This document shows positions 45,061 through 56,802 of a DNA stretch of 64,000 nt, one piece after another. The translations under genes and the position numbers were made by a program. Positions within the stretch are counted from its first letter, which is position 1; every line of letters starts with the position of its first letter. Below the pieces are notes generated by a model that was not told the origin of the DNA, did no database searches, and saw nothing but the letters and a program-made list of their open reading frames with translations. The DNA is from Arcuatula senhousia (taxonomy: Eukaryota; Mollusca; Bivalvia; Mytilida; Mytilidae), in NCBI GenBank assembly GCA_963971305.1, contig CAXARO010001712.1, positions 89,885 to 153,884 of the forward strand, read 5' to 3'.

Positions 45061-46151
45061 AATAGTATTGTTATTTTCTATAAGCAAAAACTATAATAAA
45101 TTGGTTTATAAAACTTTATATCTTCATTTCTCAGTGTTAGACTCTCATCTTTAGAAATTGACCTTGTATCCAGTAAAGTTACTTTGATAGTTTTCATTGG
45201 TATTTTAGGGGAACGCAAGTTATTTTTTTCTTGACAATATATTAATAATTGTACATTGAAGTAACTAGGTATTCTGATGGTACCAGCAGCCAGGACATAC
45301 TTTAGTGTTAAAGCTTGTCTGTTGGTACATGGTGCCTTAGATATTTGCATTCACGCTTGCACGTTGTGTGCTCTACTAACTGACCGGGAAATTTATATTT
45401 AATCTTCTACTTATGGAGCATGTTGATTTTTTTTTTCAGGATTTACAAAGAGCGTAACCTCTACATGAACATGAACATGTAATTTCAAAAACTGCTTTCA
45501 TAAGGTTACGTTTGTCCTAGGACTTTGGTTAATAATCATTTACTCGTAGATAAAGCGGATCTCTCGGACCACAGTTGTAACGTGTTTTACTACTTGACTT
45601 TTGTGCCACTGCTGGCTTAGACTTGATTAGATATTTTGATTGTTTGTTTGGTGGGATTTGTTAATGACTTTTCGTAATTTTTACGTTGGTCGGAATTTAA
45701 CAATATACCGGTATCCGAAACGACTACTAGTAATTGGCAACCCAATGGCTGCGTTGCAACGAACTGAACTGGTCTGCATTCTACTAGAGCACCTGTTTTT
45801 ACTTTTATTTTTATAGGAGTTCGTGTTGCTTCAGTGGAAATTATTTCTGCTTTATGATAGTATCGTGGTCTTCGTTGTCTCTTGGTTCCTCAGTTTTGTT
45901 TTTAAAATGAACTTTAAGATTCGAATGCCCTTTTGGCGTTCCCTTTTTCTTACAGGCAATTTATATGAAACGAGATTTGGTATAGATTTTGTTTCATTCA
46001 AATCAAATCGGTTTCAAATATTTCGGTTGTTATTGAGAATAGAAGTGACCTACTCGGACATCCACAGGAATGGACACATGTGTCATCATCCATAGGATGA
46101 CCTTATGGAACCTAGAAACAGAGATAGTCATGTTATATACTACGTAGTAAG
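45061..46151 (+). other. Intergenic region upstream of peptide gene B
   Basis: No named repeat and no exon recognised. The promoter of the gene at 46152 should lie here, but I see no convincing TATA box or 5' UTR exon boundary. Confidence 0.35.
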
Positions 46152-47609
46152 ATGAAGGGAATAGGATTAAAAATTGTGATTTTAATAGTTTTATGTTCGT
46201 ATGGTAAGCATGAACATTTTTTAAATAGCCCTTTCACTTTGGAAATTGAGTTTTCGAGAATATGATTTTTTAACAGGCGTTTGGGTCTAGAATTTTATTT
46301 TTTTAATTAAAATGTGGATACAAAATATTCTGATACTCGCTATATTACTATATCTACAAATTAGTAGTATAGCGAGGGTCAAAATTTTTATATACACGCA
46401 ATAAATAAAAGTACAATCCTACACCCAAACGCCTGTGGATTTTTTTCATACAAACTATATTCCATGTTTTTCAAATTTCATTTTCTAACGAGCTTCAGCA
46501 CTGTTCATAACAAGAAAAAATATTTCACTCAATACGCGTCTGCTTAATAAATTAATGGTAAAAAATATACCGGGGTCAGTGAAAACTCGATACCGTGTTG
46601 CTAGCAGTGCTTTCACTGTGAATGGCGTCTTTTCTAAAAAAAATAATAATAAAAAATAAAAATTTTAAAAAAATTAAAAAACCTAATAAAATTGCAAATA
46701 GCTTATTGGTCAGATGAAACAGCTAGAGTTATGTACAAAATAACATCCAATGCGATAAATTGATTCTAAGTGTCATCACATATTGTTTTGTTTTTCTTCA
46801 AGACTTTCATTCTATTCAAGCATTGTAAATATGAGGTTGGTTTGGGACTTTTCATATAAAAAATCCATGAAAAAAATATAAAAAACAAACAAAACTTCCT
46901 GAAAACAAGGCATACATAAGCGAGTTCTCAAAGGGTTACTCCCGCTTAATATTTGACTCGATTTTTAATAAAAAAAATTCCAATCCCAAGAATGAAATTC
47001 GTGCACATCTCATTCCGATGTATTAAAAAAAAACATGAAAAAATGTCATCAAAATACATCAAGTGGCTCAGGAGGAGTTGCGCCGACGAAGTATGTGTAC
47101 ACCGCAGACAGATGCACAGGTAGAGAGGCATTCTAGCGAAAAGTAAGAATGCCCACATTCCACAAGGTCACATGTACATGTAGAATAAGTTTAATTGAAA
47201 AAAACCAATATAGTACGATGCACCATAGAGTTTATACAAAATTAAAAAAATAATCAAATTTCTACATTTAAGTCATGTAAGTATTGATGAAAATGATTAT
47301 TAAAGAGCAACATTTAACCATAAGGTAGTATTGTTTGGTAACATAAACCATACAAAAACTGTTTGAGTAATTTTTTAATGTTTAGCTCTCTGTAAACCAA
47401 CGAAGTTCAAAGGCCACGGAAACAACAATGGGGGCGACATAAGCCACTATTGGGGAGATGACATGTTTGGTGAGGGATGTAAATGTTCGTTTCACTTGGA
47501 ATGCCACAGCGACAGTCACTGCCACCATATAGGTGCCACTTATCGATGCGTTTACACGTGCTGCGGCACACGATGTTTTAGACCTACAGCAAGTCATCAT
47601 GGTAGATAG
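46152..47609 (+). CDS. Secreted cysteine/histidine-rich peptide precursor, paralogue B
   Basis: Two coding exons, 46152-46203 (52 nt, MKGIGLKIVILIVLCSY, donor GTAAGC) and 47386-47609 (acceptor TGTTTAG, stop TAG); phases agree. The precursor is 91 residues: signal peptide, a Gly/Asn-rich spacer (KFKGHGNNNGGD), then WGDDMFGEG leading into the eight-cysteine core C-x-C-x5-C-x5-C-x8-C-x3-CC-x3-C, with CKCSFH, CHSDSHCHH and CCGTRC, and a 10-residue tail. It shares WxxxxFGxxCxCSFHxxCHxDxxC and CVYxCCGTRC with paralogue A; the inter-Cys loop 4 is four residues shorter. A donor AAG|GTGAAT at 47628 and acceptor TTTTCAG at 48412 imply a third, non-coding exon with ATTAAA at 48467. The exon 3 starts of both genes look related (TCAGGACAACG / TCAGGACTTCG). 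The function is unknown. Confidence 0.77.
46273..46436. mobile_element. 164-bp MITE with ACAGGCGTTTGGGT ends
   Basis: ACAGGCGTTTGGGT at the left and ACCCAAACGCCTGT at the right are perfect inverse ends. Inside, CTCGCTATATTACTA and TAGTAGTATAGCGAG form a second hairpin. It lies in intron 1 of peptide gene B. Confidence 0.85.
46437..47385 (+). other. Rest of intron 1 of peptide gene B
   Basis: AT-rich. At 47065-47150, GGAGGAGTTGCGCCGACGAAG and CAGACAGATGCACAGG look like a decayed family 1 start in reverse complement. No exon seen. Confidence 0.45.
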
Positions 47610-47627
47610 ATGGCTCAGAAAATTAAG

Positions 47628-48412
47628 GTGAATATTAGATATTCCCATACGTTACGGCAGATACTATATGATGAACAAGTTGATGTTAAAGATAAATATG
47701 TACACACACAATCTAGCCACGACAAGGTTATGGAATCCTTACTCTAGAAATGAGTACGGAAGTTCGACCTCTCAGATGAGGAGTACACAAGTGGGTTTGT
47801 CGTGGTTTTTTTTTATATGTCTTCCTTTACTGGATTTGACTAGCTAAACCTTCTGGAGCACCTAAACTTAGTTCTTTCTTTTTAATAGCGGCTTTCGAGT
47901 AGAAGGTTGCTATGTTGTGAAATGCCTGATAGTCGTAACGTTGATCTTCAAATTATCTTTTGATACGTCTTTGCTTCTTCTGTAATTAAGGATTATATTC
48001 GAAAGTCCACTAATTGCCGCACAAATTACATTGTTAGTAAGATTTTTTAGGCACTGTTGCAACTTGTCGTTATTTAACCACGATATTTAACAAGCACATT
48101 GAGAGAAATACCCCACCCCTTGTTTCGTCATTGTTTGACAAAAGAGTAGCAAAGTATTAACATCGAAAATGACTTTTCCAACATTGATATTGAAAGCGCC
48201 TTTGGCGAGTTTTCAGGCATAGCAAAATCTTTTATCATGAACTTTGCTGTAATTTTGATTCCAACAATAGCAATATTATTGTACTGAAGTTTGCAGGTGT
48301 GTTTTTATTCAGAAGGGACAATAACCAAACTAAGGAGATGGTAATTTGAAAGGAAGTACTTGCTTCTATCACAAACTTAAATGATTAAAGTTTCCATTTG
48401 TTTTCTTTTCAG
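47628..48412 (+). other. Putative 3' UTR intron of peptide gene B
   Basis: It is bounded by AAG|GTGAAT at 47628 and a pyrimidine-rich TTTTCTTTTCAG at 48401-48412. No repeat or second gene is recognised inside. Confidence 0.5.
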
Positions 48413-48879
48413 GTATACAAGTCAGGACTTCGGCATGTTAACCAGGACTGTTTTTCTTTAACAAGCATTAAAACTCTGTTTTCAAAACCCTGATTTTAGA
48501 CGTTCTTGTTGATTTCCAATCTGAAATTAATTGTAACATCGTCGGTTTGTTTTTATTGTTCTACATGTAAGGAAATGATGAATAAGTTTGTGCGACACAA
48601 CCTCCTTGCATGGTCGTAGATTATTTTTTGTCCCCCGCCGCAACGCAACGGATGGACCTAGTAATGGTCTACGTCCTTCCGTCCGTCCATGCGTCCGTTA
48701 AAAATGTTATATGAATAATGTGATTATATTGTCAAAGTAAATTTACAACTTAATGCAGAGGCGGGTGACATTGGCTACGTTTAGCAATCTTATCATTTCT
48801 AATGATGTAACAAAAGCAATTCCTGCACCTTTGCTGATATTTTATTTAAAGTTATAGTGAAGTTCATGTCAGACAAGTC
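48413..48879 (+). other. Putative 3' UTR exon of peptide gene B, then an element 5' end
   Basis: 48413-48490 is the proposed non-coding exon with ATTAAA at 48467. At 48628-48705, TTTTGTCCCCCGCCGCAACGC followed by CCTTCCGTCCGTCCATGCGTCCG has the layout of a hairpin/microsatellite element start, without a visible 3' end. Confidence 0.45.
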
Positions 48880-48884
48880 CAACT

Positions 48885-50068
48885 ATACTGAGCTGACCCT
48901 ATAAGACCTCCTGCTATGGACCTGACTACTGGGCCGACCCTGTAAGAACTCTTGCTATGGACCTGACGACTGGGCTGACCCTGTAAGAACTCTTGCTATG
49001 GACCTGAAGACTGGGCTGACCCTATAAGACCTCTGGTAATAGACCTGACTACTAGGCTGACCCTATAAGACCTCTGGCTATGACCCTGACTACTTGGCTG
49101 ACACTATAAGATCTCTGGCTATGACCCTGACTACTTGGCTGACACTATAAGATCTCTGGCTATGACCCTGACGACTGGGCTGACCCTATAAAACATCTGG
49201 CTATGACCCTGACTACTTGGCTGACCCTATAAGACCTCTTGCTATGACCCTGACTACTTGGCTGACACTATAAGATCTCTGGCTATGACCCTGACTACTT
49301 GGCTGACCCTATAAGATCTCTGGCTATGACCCTGACTACTTGGCTGACACTATAAGATCTCTGGCTATGACCCTGACTACTTGGCTGACCCTATAAGACC
49401 TCTTGCTATGACCCTGACTACTGGGCTGACACTATAAGATCTCTGGCTATGACCCTGACTACTTGGCTGACCCTATAAGATCTCTGGCTATGACCCTGAC
49501 TACTTGGCTGACGCTATAAGACCTCTGGCTATGACCCTGACTACTTGGCTGACACTATAAGATCTCTGGCTATGACCCTGACTACTTGGCTGACCCTATA
49601 ATACCTCTGGTAATAGACCTGACTACTGGGCTGACCCTATAAGACCTCTGGTAATAGACCTGACTACTGGGCTGACCCTATAAGACCTCTTGCTATGGAC
49701 CTGACTACTGGGCTGAAACTGTAAGACCTCTTGCTATGGACCTGACTACTGGGCTGACCCTATAAGACCTCTGGCTATGACCCTGAATACTTGGCTGACA
49801 CTATAAGACCTCTGGATATGACCCTGACTACTTGGCTGACCTTATAAGACCTTTTGCTATGGACCTGGCTACTGGGCTGACCCTATAAGACCTCTTGCTA
49901 TGGACCTGACTACTGGGCTGACCCTGTATGACCTCTTGCTATGGACATGACGACTGGGCTTACCCTAAAAGACTTCTGGTAATGGGCCTGACTACTGGGC
50001 TGACCATATAAGACCTCTTGTTATGACCCTGACTACTGGGCTGACCATATAAGACCTCTTGTTATGAC
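48885..50068 (+). repeat. 41-bp minisatellite, about 29 copies
   Basis: The unit reads CTGACCCTATAAGACCTCTG, GCTATGACCCTGACTACTTG plus one base. Two main variants alternate (GACACTATAAGATCTCTGG and GACCCTATAAGACCTCTTG), partly in higher-order pairs around 49080-49600. Period 41 is not a multiple of three, so it is not a coding repeat. Confidence 0.93.
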
Positions 50069-50084
50069 TCTTACTAAGCCACAG

Positions 50085-50400
50085 CACCGTCCAATGTAGG
50101 TACAACACCGCCTAAAGTAGCTACAATACCGCCTAAAGTAGCTATATCACCGTGTAAGGTAGCTACCTTAACATCCAAAGCCACAGCAACTTCCAAAGTA
50201 GCTACATCACCGCCAAGGTAGCTACATCACTGTCCAAAGCCACAGGCTGTCAGCACCATCCAAGGTAGCTACAACACCGCCTAATTAAAAGTAGCTATAT
50301 CACCGTGTAAGGTAGCTACATCGCCATCCAAAGCAACAACAACGTTCAAAGTAGCTACATCACCGTCTAAAGCCACAGTACCGTCCAATGTATTTGTATT
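50085..50400 (+). repeat. 22-bp minisatellite next to the 41-bp array
   Basis: Units such as AAAGTAGCTACAACACCGCCT and AAGCCACAGCACCGTCC recur about every 22 bp, with more divergence than the 41-bp array and some double-length units. Non-coding. Confidence 0.85.
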
Positions 50401-50445
50401 CTGGGAAAGCACATGTACATTTATTTTTTCTTAACCCCTCCATCT

Positions 50446-50610
50446 TTTTCAGTGGCAGTCAAAATTAGTTTCACCGATTGGTCTTGTGCCCCCACTTCCT
50501 CAACTTCATCATCATTACATGTTCATTTTATCACCCATGTCATGTTCATTATATCCTGATATAGCCGAATTTGCGCTACTTGCAACACTGACTTGCAATT
50601 GGGAGTAAAG
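50446..50610 (-). repeat. Dispersed repeat C, copy 1
   Basis: Read on the minus strand, TTCGGCTATATCAGGATATAATGAACAT, GATGATGAAGTTGAGGAAGTGGGGGCACAAGACCAATC and TTTTGACTGCCACTG match 54216-54372 in order. 61113-61240 (minus) is a weaker copy. Class unknown. Confidence 0.65.
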
Positions 50611-53600
50611 CAATATAACTGACTAACATACTTTCTTGGATTGAAGGCATCTTAAATAGGAATAACATTTTGCTTGCAAAAAATAATCCTCATATGTCAC
50701 AAAATAATATGTACGTGACAAGCATAAAGTTTCAAGAATCATTAAAAGTTACTTGAGATAGAGAGATTGAAATTTCAAAGGAGCACGTTTTTAATATTAG
50801 AGTTTAATTAACGAGAAAGCAAATGATAAATTAATTCATATTTTATGTGACTTATAACCTAGCTATTTCGGGTATACAACATGCTTTCTATTATTTTGAT
50901 AAGAATGCGGAAAATTACATCTATAAAAAACGCTGCTTTTTAATTGAAAATGATAAATTCTTACACTTTTCAATGCATGCAATGCATGGCTTTTCTGAAG
51001 TGGCATTGGAGACGAAGTGAAACATTTCAACTTGAGAAAATCAATTAAAAACAAAAAAAAAACAAAAACCAACAGAATCACCCAAAAGTATAAAAAAGAA
51101 ACATTTATATGGAATAAGATCCACAAAAGGAAGCCGAACTCAATCTAGGAACGCCTAACTATGTGCACTACTTCGCAAAAAGTTAAGAAAAAAATATTTT
51201 TCTTATTAACCGTAGCTTTGTTTTTGTTGTTGTTGGGTTTTTTTTGTGCGTGTAGAGAAAAAAATGTTCAAAACCTGCATGTTGAAAACTGCTTTATTTT
51301 TTAAGATGTTTTGTGTCACCTAGATCTTCATGTCTCACACCCGTGTTTTATGTTACTATCGGAGTCACAATGAAAGAGTGATGTTTGGCGCCATAAAACA
51401 CAGCTTAACCCATCATTTCATTTACAATACCTTTACCAAGTCATGACAATTTCTTTGGAATGTCATCTCCTCGAATTTTTCAAGTTAAACTTCAAAATAT
51501 TTTGATAATTTTTGGTCGAAAATAGAAAATATATTGTCTTATATACGAGGCTTTTTAGTTTTTTTTTCTATGAAAGGCATTGTTTTGTTTGCTTCGTGGT
51601 ATACATGCACTTTAATGAACATGCAGATTCAAAATGATTCATTTGAAAATTTGTCAATGTTTAACCGGTCTTTAACTTATGCCTAAGTGAAGATAAGAAA
51701 TTTGACAAAATCTAGATATTTTCTTGAAATATTAGAATAATAGCTGACTAGATGAAGGATAGACAAATTGCGTTCTAAATATGATCGAGTGTTTGCATAA
51801 AAAACTCTTAATTACCTACAAGGTTGAATTACAAAATTTTCCAAATGAATTAGATGCCTCCGTGAACTGACTGATAAAGATGCATCAATATTGTGCACAA
51901 AGAATGAAATATTATGCAATTGCGGATAAAAGCTTTGACGAAATGAAGATGAATTTGTCAGGGTAAAATGAACCAAATGTAATTTCCTCGGCAATTACGT
52001 AACCAACCGAGAATAAGACCAAAACCTATGGTAAGTGGTATGAGAGGGTTGTAAATACAGATTAAAAGACGTATAAAGCTCAGAATCATATCATTTATGA
52101 ATGAACGCTATTGTCTTTTTTAATCATATGTATGTTACCTTTGCTTTGCTAGACGGCGAGCAGCGATAACTGGTTACACTGTAGGCTGCTGGTTGTGTTT
52201 CATTTTGGTTTCTGTGGGCTGTGTTGCGTGCTTTTAATACACATTTCGTTATATTCTATTGAAAAATGTAGTCATAATGAATCTATATTTGGACCGAGAA
52301 AAATAATAAACTCTGAAATATACATTTTAATGAAAAGAAATATGAACATTTTGTTGTTTTCACATTATTTTTGGAGATATATTGTTATAAATGGAGAAAA
52401 CGTGATATAGCATACTCATTTAAATCTACCGACAAACACTGAAAAAAAACGCAATATTGAAACCAATTCAAACTAAGACTAGCGAAGACTTAGACATGAC
52501 ACAATTCAATGTATTTTCAAAATAGTAACCACGAACGGATTTTCAGATCAAAATATAATTTTCTTTTTAACACTTTGTCCTTTTCGATTTCTCGTTTGTT
52601 TTAATGACAATGATCATGGTCTTATATAAGTCTTATATATTGAAGGTTGAACGTGAGCACGAACGAACTATATTACAACTTAGGTGGCCTCGTCAGACAG
52701 ATTTGTTTGCCTTAAACTTGGTTGTTATCGTGATTTCTAGTGTTTCTCTGTCATGTCGGATCAATGCAAGGTTTGCTTGTCAGTTGCATATAAGTTTTTG
52801 TAGTGAATTGATGAAGATCATATTTACACTTGGACAAAAGTTAGGAACCATTTGAAAAGCTGCATGTTTTTAATACATAATAATTTTCATACATTACTTT
52901 GTACATAAGATAATTAAAAGTATAAAAAATCAATTAATAAGCAGCTTTTTTTTCCATAGCGAACAGTGAACTTGATTTTACAAAAACGTGCTAAAATGTT
53001 AAATGAGTTTAGCTGGGTAAGAATTTTTTTCTTTTAATAAGTGTGTTTGATTTATTTTTAAAATTTGTGAAAGAAGCACTCAGCACCAATGGAGCATTCG
53101 AGTGTCAAAAGTCCGAAAGGGCAACGACAAAACCGGTAAACATCGACAGGAACAGCACGAAGAAACACAACACATAGAATCAACCGAACGGAAATCAACA
53201 ACGTAAGCTGATCAAGTTTAACAAGAGTGAATTATTTTGAAATTTTATATTTATCGAAATTAATGTTGGAAAATGAAAAATGTTTGTTCGGGGTGAAAGT
53301 GTAAGGTACACACAAGTTTTGATGCAAACTTTTTCTTGATTTTTTTTTCATTATTTCACCATATTCGAAAATTGCAAATAACAAAAGTGGTGGTTTCACA
53401 AAAATAACCTGCAAAACACAAGAAAACATATGTGTCTTATATCAGCGTGAAGTGACTGACTGGGGAGTTTAACGTCGTGACTATACCTATATATAGGTCT
53501 GCAGCGACGTTATTCATATTCAGCGCAGGGATGTCCAAAACAAGTTTTATTTAATCCCTGTTCAGCGTGAAGGTTTTAAATAAACCTTATATATATAGCT

Positions 53601-53674
53601 GCTTCGATTCGAACTGAACCAATACCGGTTAATCGATACTGGAAAATATTTAAAATCAGCGGTCCTTAAGTCTA
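50611..53674 (+). other. No gene recognised
   Basis: A long AT-rich stretch. 52150-52215 (minus) resembles the start of dispersed repeat A (GGCGAGCAGCGATAACTGG ... TTGTGTTTCATTTTGGTTT). I find no splice-consistent coding exon. 52604-52855 is an 83-codon ORF without recognisable features. Confidence 0.4.
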
Positions 53675-53842
53675 ATTTAAGAATGGAATGTTTGTATTTT
53701 GATGTTTCATTGGCATGTAAAACCGTTGACCGTAGCACATTTTGAATGCAGCGCGCGCTAGCGCTTCATGTTAGAAATGTGCGACCAGTCAACGGTTTTA
53801 CAACCCTATGAAACATCAAAATACAACTTCAATTCTTATAAT
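53675..53842. repeat. 168-bp foldback palindrome with GC-rich core
   Basis: ATTTAAGAATGGAATGTTTG, TATTTTGATGTTTCAT and AAAACCGTTGACCGTAGCAC on the left are mirrored by GTGCGACCAGTCAACGGTTT, ATGAAACATCAAAATA and ATTCTTATAAT on the right. The centre is AGCGCGCGCTAGCGCT. The arms are about 75-80 bp. A MITE or foldback element is likely. Confidence 0.88.
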
Positions 53843-54215
53843 AACTTTGTTTCTGATTTTACGTTTTGTTTTGTGGTGTTTGTTTGTGTATTTTGTATTT
53901 GCGCATTAATATCCAAATGTAAGGGAACAAATTTTAGTTGTGCGTATAGTATGGTCATAACCCGGCCACGGCCACGTGATTCTAGTGACATTTCATCGAG
54001 GTATGAAAGACGATTCAAGGTGTCAATTAACCAATAGAATTACTGCATTTTAATTATATGCACGGTAAATGTAATGCATCGAACCTATCGAACGTGAAGC
54101 TGAAGTAAACAAAAGAACTTGTTCGTGCCGGAAGTATATTTATAGGTATTTGAGGGATTTGGTGCTTAGTTAAAACTACAATGCTAGCTAGAACTTATAA
54201 TACAGGTGTTCAGGT
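53843..54215 (+). other. No gene recognised
   Basis: The 89-codon ORF across 53768-54037 begins inside the foldback and has a hydrophobic run (FCFVVFVCVFCICALI) but no splice or homology support. CCACGTGA at 53971 is the only notable word. Confidence 0.35.
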
Positions 54216-54480
54216 CAAACATATGTACAGCAAAACGCAAGCAAGTTTACTCCCAAGCAGCACGATTTCGGCTATACTCGGAAGGAGTGATACAATGAAC
54301 ATAAAATGATGTTGAAGTGGAGGAGATGGGGACACAAGACCAATCAGGGAGGAGAGTTTTGACTGGCACTGGAAATACAAATGACAACAAAGTTCCAGAC
54401 AATAAATTTTGCTACGCCTGACGCGCGTTTCGTCTATTCAAGACTCATCAGAGGCGCTCTACCAAAAATATTGAAAATGC
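54216..54480 (+). repeat. Dispersed repeat C, copy 2, and adjacent GACGCGCGTTTCGTC-type repeat
   Basis: 54216-54372 matches 50446-50610 in inverse (TTTCGGCTATACTCGG, GTTGAAGTGGAGGAGATGGG, TTTTGACTGGCACTGG). 54395-54470 carries CGCCTGACGCGCGTTTCGTC followed by AAGACTCATCAGAGGCGCTC, which I recall as a common motif in mussel sequences. Confidence 0.55.
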
Positions 54481-54639
54481 CAAACACTTTATGATTATGA
54501 AGAGCATAGAACAGTAAAACCAAAAATACCAAACTGGTGAACCAAATTTTTACTAAGACGATCAACCTAAGGCTATGTCTGGGGTAGGAAGAATCTTAGG
54601 GTTTAAACAATTTAGAAATTTAAACGGATAATTAAAGCT

Positions 54640-55045
54640 TTGATGTGTTCTCCAACACAAAAGTGTTGGTGCCGGAGCGGGCTAACCTCGGGGAATTAAG
54701 AAGTGTTGGGTAGGGAGAGGAAATATAGCCTCCTGCATTGGGATTCTACGGGTCCTTCTCTTACCGAACCCTTCAGAAGGGTTTTTAACGTGCGAGGAAC
54801 GTGACATTTTTTCCAAATGCGGTGCACCACTGTGTTTGCAGTCGTGTTTTCTGCATTAACGCCTGACGACCCCGGCATTCATTATGACTGGGGTGCTCCA
54901 TTCAACCACCATGGGCTTACAACCCAGCCGCTTTGTGGGCAAAGAGGCCTGACTCAATGTCAGGTTTCTTAGCGCATTTTTAACCGACAAGCTTAGCGCT
55001 GCTGTGGGTCTATTCGCCACCCAGAACCCCCAAGTGTGAAACAAA
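54640..55045. other. GC-rich island of unknown nature
   Basis: About 400 bp of much higher GC than the surroundings, with short inverse pairs (CCCTTCAGAAGGG at 54769-54781, TGACTCAATGTCA at 54950-54962) and no long ORF. The look is of a structured-RNA-derived or SINE-like repeat rather than a protein exon. No second copy in the window. Confidence 0.4.
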
Positions 55046-56802
55046 ATGAGGCGCGTATGTTTCTGTTTTTGCTTGTTGTTGTTGTTTTTCTCTTTGTCAT
55101 TTTAGAGTGTCAAAGTAAGCTATGTATGATTGGATTATTATGTGAATGTCAATAAACGTAATGAATAGAAGCCCCATCCTTTCGCATTAACTTAATAGCT
55201 TGTCTAGCAGTGATGATCCTTTATTAAATCAACTATACATGAGAGGAATAGATAAAGTTATAATTAGAACTTAAATTACTCGCTTATTGAGCAATGCCAT
55301 TAAACATTGTCTATGATGAACTCCCTATAGAGGAGTCATGGTATTTTAAAACTTATTAAATACTTCCAGGATTAGACATGAATAGCCTATTGATCAGAAG
55401 CCCTTCCTGCTTATCATCACAGAGTAGATTCTGTCCTGAGACCCTATCATGTCCTCGTTAAGAACGTAATGAACCAATGTCTACAAAGCTATTTCCAAGA
55501 CCTGTTTATTCCGCTTGGTAGGTGGAACCAATATGTATCAATGAAAGTGAACTTTGAGTTGTGTTTCCCAGCAGTTTTGATGAAAACTATCGCTGTTCTG
55601 TTCTGAAGGTATATAAATCGATGGAAGACATGCTATTGTTATGATATCGATGTCATCAATGACAAAGATAAGATTTATTTCATCTAAAAGGTAAGACATT
55701 TTTTTATTCAAAGAATCTTGTTATCTTAAAGACTATGGGTGCACATGTTTAAAATTCCCCCAAGTTTCAGTTCTGCTGTTACACTCGTAACATTCCCCAA
55801 TTGCATTTTATCTGTGAAAATAAAAAGCATGTAATATTTAAAGCCGGAAAATCAAAATAAAAAAAAAAGTCCACACTAACAGACTGATATATAAGTTTAT
55901 TCCCCAGTCTGCAGAAAAAACCGACGACGAATTGTAAAAAAAAAGATGTGAAACAACTTTCCATCGAACAAAGCTGAAACTTGACCACATATATGTTTAG
56001 TGTCGGTCAGCCATAGGTGACATACGTTCTTGAAGATTGGTTTTCAATCATTATCTGACAGTGTAAGTTTTATTGAAAACAATAATTATAATCATAATTC
56101 TAATTGTAGCTCTAACCAAAATCACCCATTCCAAAACAACCATCTCCTTTTTAACTCGTACAGTATGACATTTACATAAGATTAATGGTATTGCATGTCT
56201 AGTAACTAAAAGAATGATATACAATGTACATAAGTCGGGCAAACGATCTGCGGTTTGTCATGTTTGTTAACCTTTTCCGATCCCATTTTCTCTACTTAAC
56301 ATTTGACTCTCGTTTCTGGTGAAGGCTTTATGATGGTACAAAACGTTTGATTAAATGTGTCTATCATAAAAATATTAGTTAAATAATTTGTTGTGCTTTG
56401 TTTTGTATTGATTACGGTAAGACAGAAACTGACTCCGATTCACTGCCATTTGATGTATACTGCTATCATCTTTAACATATGCAATTCCCAATTGTAGAAA
56501 TATAAAGTTGCGTATTCTATTAAAAGCGTTTTAAAATTTATATGAATACTTGATAGAAATGTTTGAACTTTGAGAAATAAAAAACATGAAGAAAATATTA
56601 GAAAATAATGTATGATCTAAAAAGACTATGATCGTACGCCTTTTATGTATTCTTAATACTTTAAGATATGATACTCGATAGTTCTATGAACACACTTTAT
56701 ATATTGGAATTCAAATCCAAACACTGTGTACATATATATTTATCAAAACCCTACAAAAGTGAGAAAATCGCAATGGTCAGAATATTGAGGTATCACCTAT
56801 AT
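55046..56802 (+). other. No gene recognised
   Basis: AT-rich unassigned sequence; no exon, tandem array or inverse ends that I can support. Confidence 0.4.

Noticed and set aside
54696..55044. Two overlapping minus-strand ORFs in the GC-rich island
   Set aside because: No splice sites, no domain and no hydrophobic or cysteine pattern; the open frames are expected from the high GC.
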